A stretch of DNA of 64,000 nt from Zygnema cylindricum (Eukaryota; Streptophyta; Zygnematophyceae; Zygnematales; Zygnemataceae), in contig JBBHKE010000340.1 in assembly GCA_037447655.1 (NCBI GenBank), positions 48,512-112,511 of the forward strand. Direction: 5' to 3'. A model generated the notes under the pieces. It was not told the origin of the DNA. It did not search any database and saw only the letters and a list, made by a program, of their open reading frames with translations. A program made the translations under genes and the position numbers. Of the stretch, positions 46,888-59,200 are shown in pieces (the stretch's first letter is position 1; each line of letters opens with the position of its first letter).

Positions 46888-49860
46888 CCATAGTTGTCCC
46901 CGACGACTAGTTCGAACGTACCAATCACGACTAATTATACGTAACGAATGCATTGAACATTTTGAACAAATCGTTAAAAACCGTTAATGAATTTCTTTCC
47001 GTACTATTCCGTACATAAAAAAATAAAAACTTAAGCATAGAGCGCAGTTTGCAAGTTTTTCCGTTAAATGAGCAATAAAATATTAAAATTGTTTAATGCA
47101 TAACACACTCCGTGTCAGTATTGGAATTATTTCATCAACTGGTACTAGAGTCGTCAACATTGGACTACGTCACATGTGTGGGTGACCCGGGTTCGAACGT
47201 CCTCCCAGGTAAACTTTTATCAAATTTCGTCTGTCTACGCCTATTTGACACGCAGCCATGGCCGCCTTCTCTCTGCCTTCTCTCTCGATCTCGCAGACAG
47301 CACATTACTCCAAAAGCCTTCTCTCTCTATCTCGCAGACAACACATTACTCCAAAAAATTAAAGTACAGACTAAGAACAAATGACATTTTTCACATTCAA
47401 CATTGCACGACATAAAAAAAACAAAATATTAAAAAAAGATCAATCATATTAATAAAAAAAATACATTTTTTTCGTCTATCTCTACTATAAATCCTCTTAC
47501 CCTACATCAACGTCCATGATGTCTTCATCCGAACCCTCTTCCCCTACCTCCCCTTCCTCTTCTTCCCATGCCACCATGCTCTCTTCATAGTTAACATCTT
47601 TAGTCTTCTTTAACAGACTGATATTAGTGAAAACCCATACCAGATCATTTGTCCCTTTAGCAGTTAATCTATTTTTTTTTTTAGAGTGTATATGGTCATA
47701 TGTTGACCAATTACGCTCACAGGAGCTGGCAGCTGAGCATTGTGCAAGTATTTTTATTGCAACCTTCTGCAAGATAGGAGTGGCAAGAGTGGCAGAGCCA
47801 AACTTTTCCCACCACTTCCACGCCGGCATCTTCTTTGCACAAGATTTTGTAACTTCACTACCAAAAACTCCCTCAAAAACTCAATATTTTGACAAATGTA
47901 TGTAAGCTTTTTCTATCTCCTCCACATTTGGAAGCATCCTCTCCAACATTGTCTCAAAACCGTCCATAACTTTCGCGTTAGCACGTTGCCCATATGTAGG
48001 ACTTTGATACTCTGGATTGAGTACAAAGCCGGCCGCATAAATGGGGCTATGCCCCGTCTTCCACCTCGTCCCCCAAGCCGTCTGCAACTCTTCCAAAATC
48101 TACATGCCTTCCTGAATATTACCTCCTACATCGCAAGCTAAATTCTCCAAAAACTGTCTAATCGCGGAAATTCGTGGTAAACCTTCCCCACATTCGGGCC
48201 ACCTTTGTCGCATTCCATCATTAACCTTACCACCGGTTCTGAAATTGACACGACCTCACTCACTCTAACCCAAAAATCCATGCTTACAATGTGGCCCCTA
48301 ATCTTAGCCCCCTCTATCCTGTACATAGGCTTACCCACCCATTCTTTGAACTTATCATCAAACATTAAACGCTCTAAACTCTCTTTCACATCTAATATTC
48401 TTTGGAACATGATAAAATTTGTATCAAACATAGTCTCTCCAGGTTTTATAAGCTGAAGTTCAAATATTTGATTAAATATGGCTACCCTGATGCTATGATT
48501 AGTGATGAATTTTAGAATTCTTTTGCCTCTCGGACAGGTTTGGAGATAAATGACAACCTACTCCAATCTTCCAACATCAAATCAACAATGTGCGCAGCGC
48601 ATGGCGTCCACATGATAGAAGGGTACTTTGCCGCGAGCAACGATGCTGCAGCTTTGTTCACTGGGGCAGAATCGGTAATAATCTGCACCACATTCTCCAC
48701 CCCTAAAGCAACCACTTCCTTCTCCAACACCTGACATATGAAGTCGGCGTCCTTAACATGCCCACTCGTGTCTTCTACGTCAAAAACATATCACCTTTTG
48801 GGGTGACAGCTAAGATATTTAGGAGAGGTTTATTGTGTGTTGTTGTCCACCTGTGTGATGTGATCGTGGCACCGGTGACAAATATAGTTTCCTCGTAACT
48901 TGCCAAATCTTTCTTCAACTTCGCCTTGGTCTCTAACATGAAAAGATTTCTCATTGCACTACGGATTCGTAACTTGTAAGTTCCTCTTAGATCATCGGTC
49001 TTATTCACCGCTGCCTCGAAAAATGGATCCTCTAAAAGTTGGAATGGCAATCCATTAGCGAAAAAAGTCGTGGCCCAAGCTAAATCGGCCTATTTTTTAT
49101 TATACCTATTAAAAACATTTTGTATTCTAGTCTGCACACTTCTTACTTTCGTACTAGGAATCGGTGGAAAACTGCTGGTGAGATCATCCAAGTCGCAAAT
49201 TACATGTTTTTGAGAGGAAGTTGCAGATTTATGGGTTTCCGTTGCACAAAACTCCTCCTTCACCTCATCATGACAAATTGTGCAGGCTCTAATCCTTGCA
49301 TTCATGACGTTTCCAAGGAGGTGATTTCTAATCCTCGTCGCTTGGGCATTATATTCAAAGTTGCAATAAATACAAACACATGATCGGTTGGCCACTAGAA
49401 TCCCACCGTCTGCAGCCTTCACGTGCATCCACTCCTCTCCTCGATTTCTGGGCATGGTTCCGTCTGTCGAAGTCTAGAGGAGAGGATACTAAAAAGCTTA
49501 GGAGGGAGGAGGGTAGGATAAGGGGGAGCAGCTTCCTCGCTTGTTTATTTTCAATATTCCATGGCGACTTCTTTCAAAAATTTTGAAGAAGACGCCCGTA
49601 CAAATTTCAGACTTACCGCGCGAAATTAGAGTGACGTTCAACGTCTCTTTTCAAAAATGTACGTACATTTTTGATTATATAACTTACAAGTTCCGTCATA
49701 TTTATGTTCAGTTCATTGAACAGAAAGTACCGATAACTACGTCATATATTTCCTAAGATTCCGTGCCATATCCGTAAAAAAATGTACAGTTACCGTAATT
49801 TATTTACAGGTTTTCATATTTTTTAGTTTCAATTTACAGTAGACGGTTTTTTTGCGGTTT
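46888..49860 (-). mobile_element. hAT element C, nearly full length
   Basis: The 3' end near 46888 (CCATAGTTGTCCCCGACG) matches the ends of A and B. The interior encodes a whole transposase, although frames are broken. The 5' terminus is not fixed; 5' non-coding similarity to B continues to roughly 49860. I found no clean 8-bp target duplication. Confidence 0.65.
47497..49455 (-). pseudogene. hAT transposase C (BED finger, DUF659 core, dimerisation domain)
   Basis: It starts at 49455 with MPRNRGEEWMHVKAADGG. The BED-type finger follows (CVCIYCNFEYNAQATRIRNH). A stop at about 49090 interrupts YNKK before AWATTFF. The core piece 49080-48775 holds VTGATITSHRWTTTHNKPLL. A frame change leads to 48730-48512 with VQIITDSAPVNKAAA and IMWTPCAAHIVDLMLED, the classic DUF659 signature. 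48431-48138 and 48096-47881 follow. The C-terminal dimerisation region is 47829-47497 (WWEKFGSATLATPILQ, SCERNWSTYDHIHSKKKN). Several stops and frame changes make it a pseudogene, but all domains remain recognisable in order. Confidence 0.88.
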
Positions 49861-50347
49861 TTTCAAAAGTCACGAATTATACATTTCAATTGGAAATAAT
49901 GAAAAAATGCGCAATTTGAACATCTATGGCTATTACATATAGCGATTCCAATTGTTTTCGACTTTTCGCACAGTCGAACAATGCATGAAATTCGATCCTA
50001 AAAGGTCGTACATGGGTGATTAGTCCTCTGAGTTCATGAACGATGATACAGAACTGAACGCATAGAAGGTTACCCTTAAATTATGCATTTTCAACAAATT
50101 AGAAGCGCAACAAATTTTACTCCGACTGTACTGTTCTATACATCGTGAATCGTTATTAGAGTTGCAAAATTATTACTGTTAAAAAATAATTAGCGTTATT
50201 AGCACTAATTACAATTTTCATTCTTTTTTTTAAGAAAAAAATTATAATTGATCATTAATTCTAATTTTGGTACAACATATCTGCCATCAAGATCTTCACA
50301 GTAAAATAGGTAAAAGTACAAAATCTGACAAATCGTACAATTTTTCA

Positions 50348-51176
50348 TACTTGTCGTAGTCAGTGAGAAGTGGCAGGCAGCCATGGCTGTCTCAGGCAGA
50401 TAGGGAGACGGACAAAAGACAAAGCCTTTGCAAAAGATATCCTGCTAAAAGCAAAAATTGATCCTGTGACCAACAAAATTGTCGTACAGAGTATGTGATA
50501 AACATTTAAATGATGACGCGTTGAAACATACGAAACAAAATGAACGTGAAACGTACCGTACCGCACGAAATACTATACCATACGAAACGACATTTAATTT
50601 TCAACGGACAAAATCAAATGTCGTTCGCGATCGACGGCTCGCACAGGAGCCGAAATTCCGCAGTGGACATTTGGTGGTTTGCAAGCCAATGTCGGCGGAC
50701 GACACGTGGCTTGATATGGTTAGACAGCGGATATAACGTGGGGAGCAACTACGTCTCAGGAACTGCCACGCGTCAGCGCAGCGGTCATGTCGTACTATGG
50801 TCGTACAAGAAGTACAGCGGTACCAGTACCTTCTTGTACCTTACAGTCTTTTGATAGGTTAGGGTACACTAGTAGTAGGTTTAGATAGGAAGCTTAGGAC
50901 TTAGAAAAAATCGAGGTAGCTGCCTCTCTCCGAGAGTGCTTATGTATTTATAGGCCATCTTTGGCCAACCATAACTTAATGCTCGCGTGAGCAATTTCAG
51001 TGATTATTTTTGCTGCGGACTCAGAGGAGTCCAAGCTACACAAGGGTGAAGTCGGTCTGATTTTTTTGCGTGCCAGTGTGGCGTTTATTCGTTGCCAAAG
51101 TCAAAAGTGCAAATATTATCCTAGAGGCTTCATATAAGTTGGACATTTTATGGACCAATGGAGGTCACAGAATTAC
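50348..51176 (+). repeat. Partial Copia LTR (solo, 5' end lost)
   Basis: It follows the Copia 1 LTR from CTTGTCGTAGTCAGTGAG to GGTCACAGAATTACA, including the GGACTCAGAGGAGTCCA block at about 51019. The first part of the LTR is missing or unrecognisable. Confidence 0.75.
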
Positions 51177-51430
51177 ATCCTTTGACTCTAATTTTTTGTA
51201 ACTCTAATTTGGGTGTTTTCGCGAATAATTATTACGCCACACATATCTTTACACAAAAATAGGTATGATCTTATTATGTCTCTTATTCTGAGCGTAATTT
51301 TACATGCGATCGCGATTATTTAAATCCATGTTTCGTACTTTTTTACTTAATAAAATACCATTTTGTACGACTGACACGTCCGTACACCACACTATTCAAT
51401 AATATCATAAATTAGAATTATGAACGCTAA

Positions 51431-52205
51431 GGGTACGGCCCCATGTATGTGTTACTTAGCGAACTTACTTTGTATTTTAGCGCGGATCCGGCGGACCCGG
51501 ATTTCAGGTGTATCTATGTGTTTACTCGAAATTGTTACTTAAGTTTGTGACGATTGTATACGTCGACAATACCCGTGACGGCTGTCACCGTGTACAATTT
51601 GTCTTTGCCGCACCATATTTTTTCGAAACTTTTTGAAGCGTCACAAGACACGTCGTAATTTTTGAAATGATATGCGGATTTGGCATGTCGCATGTCATTG
51701 CGTGACATCGTAGACGTGTAGCATTGCACCCGTGGTTGTACGGCATGCCTTTGCGCAAACCTCTCTCGTACTTCTGCCATGACTTCTCAGATTTTTCACC
51801 TTCGCTGATTTTTAAACTTTGTGTGAAAACACAGTGCAGCATCGAGACCCCAGCAAAAGAAAAACCGTACAACATGTAAGCGGACAAAAAAACAACCCTG
51901 TATTTTTTTTCGTCGTCAAAAACTTCTAAAAACTTTTCACACGTGGGAGTATGTTTTACTATTGGTTTTACTTTGCTTAAAACACATCGCCGATGTGATT
52001 TATGAAAAGTCTGACGATGACGTGACAATGGGTCGAAAAAACGCAAGACGACAAATTTCCGTACATCCTAAGTTCGCGGATGACGCAAATTGTACTCTAC
52101 AAATTTGCGATTTCTTCGTACGGCTGCAACTTAGGCAGTACGCCGCTAAGTTACAAAGGATAACGACAGAAAAAAACCCGTACTTAGCCACATGGGGCCA
52201 TACCC
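51431..52205. mobile_element. PIF/Harbinger-like element (complete)
   Basis: TAA lies at 51428-51430 and 52206-52208. The TIRs are GGGTACGGCCCCATGT and the complement of GGGTATGGCCCCATGT. It is 775 bp and related in reverse orientation to 30508-31288. Non-coding. Confidence 0.85.
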
Positions 52206-52576
52206 TAATTCTCTAGAACTGTAATTAACGTAAAGGAAAATTTAGCATTATCAATTTTATTTCGGGTTTTGGAATCAAAATTTGGGGGCGCCGATATAGA
52301 GTTCATAACGCTAATAACGATTCGCGGTGTGGAAATTTCTGGAACAAGGTACAGTACCGTACTTTCTCTCAAACTCTAAAACGTACGAACTACCAAGTAA
52401 CAAACAAGCGCACGAAAAGGCCACAACAAATGCGCTCACACGCGGTTCGATAAATGGTTGACGCCGGTTCAAATCTCAAATTTCGCTGGGAGCATGTTCT
52501 TTATCATTAGTTCATTTTACAATTCAGTTGACATTAAATGATTAAACGGCTTCTGCGTTCTGGGCGGCGTTGTATA

Positions 52577-52760
52577 CCGTACTGTTTATTTTCCAACTTA
52601 AAATATCTTTTCTCCTTGTACAGTCGTCAGATTGTTTATCCGACGGTATGTATAGAAAATAATTCTGAACTTCGATTGGCGGTCTCCCATCGAAAATCGG
52701 ACATGTATACTCGGAGAAAAGATGTTTTAAGTGTAGAAACACTAATAGCAATACACGGTG
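52577..52760. mobile_element. TA-type MITE, CACCG family, left end decayed
   Basis: The right end is the complement of CACCGTGTATTGCTATTAGT. The interior is the foldback CTTTTCTCC..GGAGAAAAG. The left end (TACCGTACTGTTTA) is poorly conserved. It lies about 450 bp upstream of the dioxygenase gene. Confidence 0.6.
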
Positions 52761-52897
52761 TCCCGTGCTATAAAATCCTTGTTTTAAATAACGGTGAAAA
52801 CGCCTGTCATCAAATCTAATTAGTATGGTACTGTAGCTATTCTCGGTGTACGCCTGTACGGTACCGTAGTGTACGGTACTTTTGTCAGGCATCAATC

Positions 52898-53095
52898 ATG
52901 TCGAGTGGTGTCTTGTCAGCCTCGGAACATTTCCGAGGCGAAGGCGTACCTGCCCGAGTTTCACGCCTTTCCCCGCCGTTCAGTCGTTATCATGCCTTCG
53001 AGTCTGAAGGAACGTATTTCGGAGACGCCACGTGGGCTCCACGTGGACAGTTGCATGTATACTTAGCGAACAGCGTCATTCCCGGCGATGTTTGA
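52898..53095 (+). other. Possible upstream ORF in the dioxygenase leader
   Basis: ATG at 52898 opens 65 codons (MSSGVLSASEHFRGEG...) that end before the candidate start at 53207. The region 52900-53110 is more GC-rich than the surroundings, consistent with leader sequence. There is no known homologue that I can name; it may be only a chance frame. Confidence 0.3.
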
Positions 53096-53206
53096 AACCA
53101 AGCTGCGCTTCACCTCAGGCTTCAACTCCCACGATATTACTCAGACCTTCGTCGAATTGCCGTCGATTTTCCTGCACTTTCTTTCGCAATTCTCCAGTAT
53201 ACTACC

Positions 53207-56200
53207 ATGGCTCTTCTCCTATCCCCTTCATGCCACAGAATCCAGATTGACGAAGTTAGGCATGTCAGAGTAAGAACCATTATCACAAGATTTCCATGTT
53301 CTAATAATAGCGTTCAGTTAAGAATAGGGAAAGCGCTTTCTTGGCATCATAGAAATGGCTTTTTCGCGGATACAGAGAGTGGCTCGAGTTGGTCCCAATC
53401 AGGAAAAAGGCGAACACCCATAAGGGTTAGAGGTGAAGGAAAAAACAAATTTCGAAGGGTTTTTGCGATTGCAGATCCTCAAAAATCTAAAGACCGGCGG
53501 CCATCCTCAGGAGAAGGGAACACCATTCAAATCGGGCAACAACGGTGGGAGAATAAATATTTATGGAATATTTGCATGGATAGTTAAAACACCACTCATG
53601 AATTTTCCGGATAATTGTAGGACTAAGTTTTCAGGTTGCCTCTTTATTGATTCTGCATAAGAAGTTCTCATAATTCATGTTAGAGTTTCAGTTTCAGTTT
53701 CGGTTCTCATTTTTAAAGTGTTAGACATTCTCTGCCATAAGTTTGGAGACAGTTTAGTGTCTCCAAAACTGGACATCTAAAAAAAAATCGGCAACTTTTT
53801 CTAGTGGTGACAGTAAAGAAAAAGTTGCTCATTCTCACAGTCCATATTCATTATCCGATAAAAAGAATCATTTAAAGGCTGGTCTTGTGTCAATTTAAAG
53901 CACTCTGCGATTATCCAATAAATTCTTTAAGGGCGATGATGTCACGGTCTATAGCTTCGATACTGACTATTGTGTCATAGTTATGTCACAAACTGTTTTC
54001 CTTTTGATGGTGTGAACAAAGTACAATCTTAGGTAGAGCGCGGATATAATCATTAAATGCAAACTCTTTACTCACACGAGTTTTTTCTGTAAACGGAATG
54101 TTTCTTAAACATCTTCGACAACAATTGGTGGACAGGTGGCGTCAACTTCCTTTACCTTCGACTTATAAACACCCATCTACATCAAAAAATGTCGTTCCAC
54201 ATTCTCCGCCGAGTGTGGTTCCCTCAACTCCCATCAACAATACTTTACGCCATTTTCTCGGAGTTCCTACTAAAGCCTCGAGCCTGCCTCTTGTCCAAAA
54301 ACTGTCCAATGCCCTTTCGAAAACCAACACGAAACAGTCCTCTTATCGGCAACTTGAGGGTCTCTCTCTCCTAAAAAAAACGAAATTTTTCTCTAAAAGT
54401 GTTCACAATATTATCAAACTTTTTATGGCTTCAACTGTCGAAAAATTTGGGATGCAAACGGGCGCCAACACTAAGCAAATACTCGAGGAACTTTTAAAGA
54501 GACCACTTCCAAAAAAACTGAATAATAACCCGTATCTTTCTGGAAATTATGGACCGGTGGAGGATGAGTGTGTGGATAATATTGAATGTCAAGTAAGGCC
54601 ATCTGTCCTCAAAATAGTTGATGTCTGTTTTTCTGGAGATCACAAAAAAACATAACAACTGTACCCTGTGTATTGAACTGCTGAGGAACATGATTGCAAA
54701 TTCTGTGTGTAATTGTTGAAAGTGTATGATTGCGTTTATGTTTTTTGAATTGTTAACGAATGTGACAGCGTTGATTTGGGGTAAATTTGAGGAATGTTTC
54801 ATGCTTACACAGAAAGGTTTCCACCTGAAGGACAATTGCTGGTTTCCTTAATATTTTTCTTTTCAAAACTGGGGCTTTTTAAACAGGTATTTGGAAGTCT
54901 TCCCTCGGAACTGCAAGGAGTGTTACTCCGAAATGGGTCTAATCCCCAGTTTCCTCCACAGTCTGACGACTACCATTGGTTTGACGGTAAGTTTTTTTTC
55001 GACAAAATCTCCAATTTCTTATCAAATGTACCATAGTTCTAGACATGTTCACTCAAAGACATTCATTGACCCCCTGTAAGAAGCCTTTCTCACCACTACT
55101 GCTGCTAGCTCCTCCTTTTCAAAAAGCAGACCATATTTCAGGCATCCCAACCGAAAGGCTAATGGGAGGTTCTCAGAAGGTTTTCGGAAGGTTTTCAAAA
55201 GGTTCTTGTGCCTGAATATCGTTGCCATTCTCCGGAAACAAACAATTGCAGGAGATGGAATGGTTCACGCAGTTCGATTGGACGGAAAAACGGCGTCCTA
55301 TTCAAGCCACTACATTCGAACCACGGGATGGCGAGAGGAGAGAGCCATGGGCCGCATGGTTCACAAGGGACTCGGACAGAGGAGCTCCCCGGGCCACATG
55401 CGAATTGTGGCCGCCAGTGTTCTGGGACTCCGGGTGCAAGATGTGCCCTCCTGGTGTGGTGTGAGTATAAAAACTCTATTCTAGATTGACAAAACTTCTT
55501 CTTTAAAGGTTGGTGAAAGCTAGACAAAACGTATTCTTTTAAGGTTCATGAAACTTATCCTTAAAGATCAACCAAAGTTCGGTGAAACTTTAAGGTCGAC
55601 AGCACCATATCCTTAGAGAACTTATAAAAAATGGTAGAAAGTGTAAGAAGGAAGCGCTTTCAGCGCACTCGAAGTGCAATCACTGCGTGATTTTAAGTCC
55701 AAATCTTGATCTTGCTCTATGTACTGATACTCTCTTTGCCCTGGTCTTTCATCTTTTTTCTCTTTTTTATTTTTCGTTAGTATGACCTTGTTTGGCTTTT
55801 TTCACCTTCATTTTGTCTTTTTCTTTTTTCTGTCCTCATGTACTCACATGGTTGACCATCGAATGTTTTAGTCAAGCTTATCACTAATATCATGTTATCT
55901 GACAAGTCTACTATTTTGCCTTTTTTGGAATTCAATTCATGATGCTATTGGACAAGATGATGTCATGTGGATTGCCATGTTATGGTCTGAGATTTTCTCA
56001 CCAATGACTTCCAATTCTGCTTTTATATTTCCTCGATTCCTCCCAAATTTATTCCTGCTTGACATCCTTTACCAGTCAACTTGAAATTGCTTGACACCCA
56101 CGGCCTCCTCAATTGTCTCTCACTCCCTTTCCTGTTTCCCCATGTTTTCCACATCGGCCATATACTGAATGGTTTTCTGTACATTTGCAACTTTGTCTAG

Positions 56201-59200
56201 TGGACTCCTGACAAGCTAGTCCAGCTATTTTCCAAACCATAAACATAAAAAAACAGCTGTTTTCAACTCTTTGCAGGTAAAGAATGTGGCAAACACAAAC
56301 CTTGTGATGCACGCGGGACGCCTTTTTGCCTTATGGGAAGCTGGATACCCCTATGAGCTCGATCCCAATACTCTTACTACTAGAGTAAAGATTATTTTCT
56401 TCCCTTTTCTTTCCTTCAAGTTCATGCCCACTATGTTTTCAGATACTTTCGCATCTCCGATTTTCAATTTCTTCTCTTTTTGCTTCATGATTTCACTTTT
56501 TTCAATGCTAGTGTAATAACTTTCTAAAGCCCAACTGAAGAGCAGTTTTACCTTACAGTTCGGTTCGTTTTTCTGACTTAGTCGTAAATGTTAACCCTTA
56601 GTTCAATTTTCCTGACAGTAGTAATTCATTCTCCTTAGCTATTGCCGGTAGCAGAATCTGAGTGCGAGTAACGATCTGCCTCTTGTAAGGCTTTTACAAT
56701 TTTCTTGAATAAGGGTCTGGGCGCGGAGGGAGGGAGGGAGGGAGGGAGAGAGGGAGGGAGGGAGAGACGGAGGGAGGGAAGGAGGGAAGGAGGGAGGGAG
56801 AGAACAAGCACAAGAACAAAATAAGAACAAAGTACAGAGGGTGTGAAAATTGAATGCATCTCTCCACAATTTGCAGATATAAATGTTTCCCAGATTCGAT
56901 CACTGTAGGAAATTGTGTTTGGGGAGTTAATTGTTGTCCTTGTGCCATCAGGGTGTAACGCGATTGGACGGAGCTCTGAAAGCCCCATTTGCCGCACACC
57001 CAAAGACGGATCCAATTACAGGGGAGCTCATGTTCTTTGGCTGTGATCTTATGAGAGGGGTGAGCAAACACCACTTTCTTTTATTACACTATCAATGTTT
57101 GACCGCTTTCTCTCCTGTAATAATGATTTAGTAGAGGGATGGCGAAACCACAGTCGAGATAGTAAAAAAATGCTTCCTGACATTTTTTGAATTCTAAATT
57201 TGCAAATATTTGCAAATCCTCACAACTGACATGCCCCAAAATTGTGGAGGGGGGTGCCATGGCAGCCGTACCTCTCTTATGGTGTAATGGACAAAGAGGG
57301 TAAAGTGATTCATCATACAGATATCCAACTTCCTGAACCCATTATGGTACGCCGATCAATACCTCCTATTCTCTTGAAATAAGCATCTGTTACTGATAAA
57401 AATGATTAGAGAATTTGACCATATTTGGCTTTAAGTTGGCCAAAGACATAACCATAATGATGGCTAATCATGGATGCAGATGCACGACTTTGCTATTACG
57501 GAGAACTTCACTATCTTTCTCGACCTTTCTGTCCGTTTTCAGTTTGCCAAACTAATGGAGACTCGAGGTTCAGCTAAACCTTTTGTCTTTGATGAGGTGC
57601 TTTCAATCGCCCTATCCTGAAATAATAGTACAGGTGTAGTTCATTGGGGATGAGGCAATTAAAGTATTTAGAAGATGGAATGCTCATACCCAGTGTTATG
57701 CTCTGCCACTTGAAGATTTTACATTTCCAACATAAAACTGGCGTTTAAACATCATTTCAACGTTTTAAACGTTTTGTTTTGTCATTTTCATGCATATTCT
57801 GTACTATAATTTTGTCAATGCCGTACAAAAAGTCAGTACGGACTTGTTTATATTACATTTCCATAATAGTTCCAGTTTAAAAAAACAAAAAGTAGAAATT
57901 GGCTAAACAGTTTAGACGAATGTTCAAATGTTTAAACGAGGTTTTACTGTTTAGACTTTTATGTTTGGCGTTGAAACCCAACACTTGAATACACCCACTA
58001 ATCGGACTTTCATCCCGTTTCTTATGCCTCAAAAAAGAAAAAGCTTTGTCAACAAGATTTTATTAAACTTTGACAACTATCTCTTCAAACCCAATCGCAA
58101 AATGAGCGCCACTCACTTTTGCAGAAAAAGACTGCTCGAATTGGAGTCATGCCTCGATTTGGACGAAATAAAGATGTGCAATGGTTTACTGTGAAAAAGG
58201 GGTGAGTGGTGAAACCCTGTGGGTTCCCAAAATTTGAATTTGTTTTCTCCTGATCTTTTGTTCACGCCTACCTCCTTCGTCAAACAAGGTCATTTCCGGC
58301 CTAAGACATAAAACACAAAAAAAATCTGACCAGAAAAGTGAATTTCAAACACTTATAAGCCAATACTGCCATTCATAAGACCTTCAAAGGATACAAGCTG
58401 AGGAGTGAATGATACTACGGACTTCCACAGAGTTTGGACTCCTAAGCTTATCTGGGACTCCAAACTTTGTTGCTGTTTTTAGGTTTGTTCTCCATACATT
58501 GAATGCATATGAGGAGGACAATGGGAATACCATAGTGCTTCAAGCTTTCCGCTACGATGCTTTTTCTGCTCTTTCCATGGTGGAGCTTGAATCGCGTCTT
58601 GATAATTCTGAAGTCACAAATTTATATGAATATCGGATGAATTTACAAAGTGGCAAAGCAACTGAACAAATCCTATCCCAAGTGAGTGAATCAAGCTTGG
58701 AAATCAACTTTGCAGAAAATGAATTTACGTCAATAGCCTATTTTTGTTTCCCTCTTAGGCTAAATTTTTCATTTTGACGAACCTATAGTTCAACTTTCAA
58801 AAATTATCCAGTAATAATTGTTGCGAGTTGTTGCAAAATAATGTGCCAAATCATGAGAGGGAAAAAAATAAAAGTTAAGTTTATATTCGATGTACCATTT
58901 TTCAGGTTTGCTCCGAGTTCCCTGCTATCAACATAAACTACCTTGGACGCAAAAATCGATATGGATATTCTTGTCGCTTCACTATTCAACCAGGCCCTGG
59001 TATGTCCTTGGAAACAAAAACTTACTTTTTTGCACTTCTGGGCGCCTCAGGTTGAGAAATTTTAACTTTTCAATGTTGTATCCTCTGATGTGTGTCGATG
59101 CAACCATCTCTACAAAGTCACAATCCATCTTGAGATGACCAACTGTATAAATTTGTAATGGTTTAAAAACATTCCGTAAAGCACTTATCGGCTTATAACC

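Larger units (their letters stand above)
50141..52329. mobile_element. TA-type MITE, CACCG family, split by an LTR and a Harbinger-like element
   Basis: The left end is CATCGTGAATCGTTATTAGA and the right end the complement of CACCGCGAATCGTTATTAGC. The parts at 50150-50250, 51180-51420 and 52210-52329 resemble the long MITE copy at 14418 (CTCTAATTTGGGT) and the copy at 1462. The pairing of the ends is inferred. Confidence 0.55.

Noticed and set aside
55195-55527. Minus-strand and alternative plus-strand frames over the dioxygenase exon
   Set aside because: They overlap the 209-nt exon whose phase and [13 protein letters not shown] junction are correct in one frame only.
56635-57015. Proline/serine/leucine-rich minus-strand frame
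   Set aside because: It is the translation of the (GGGA)n repeat and intron sequence.
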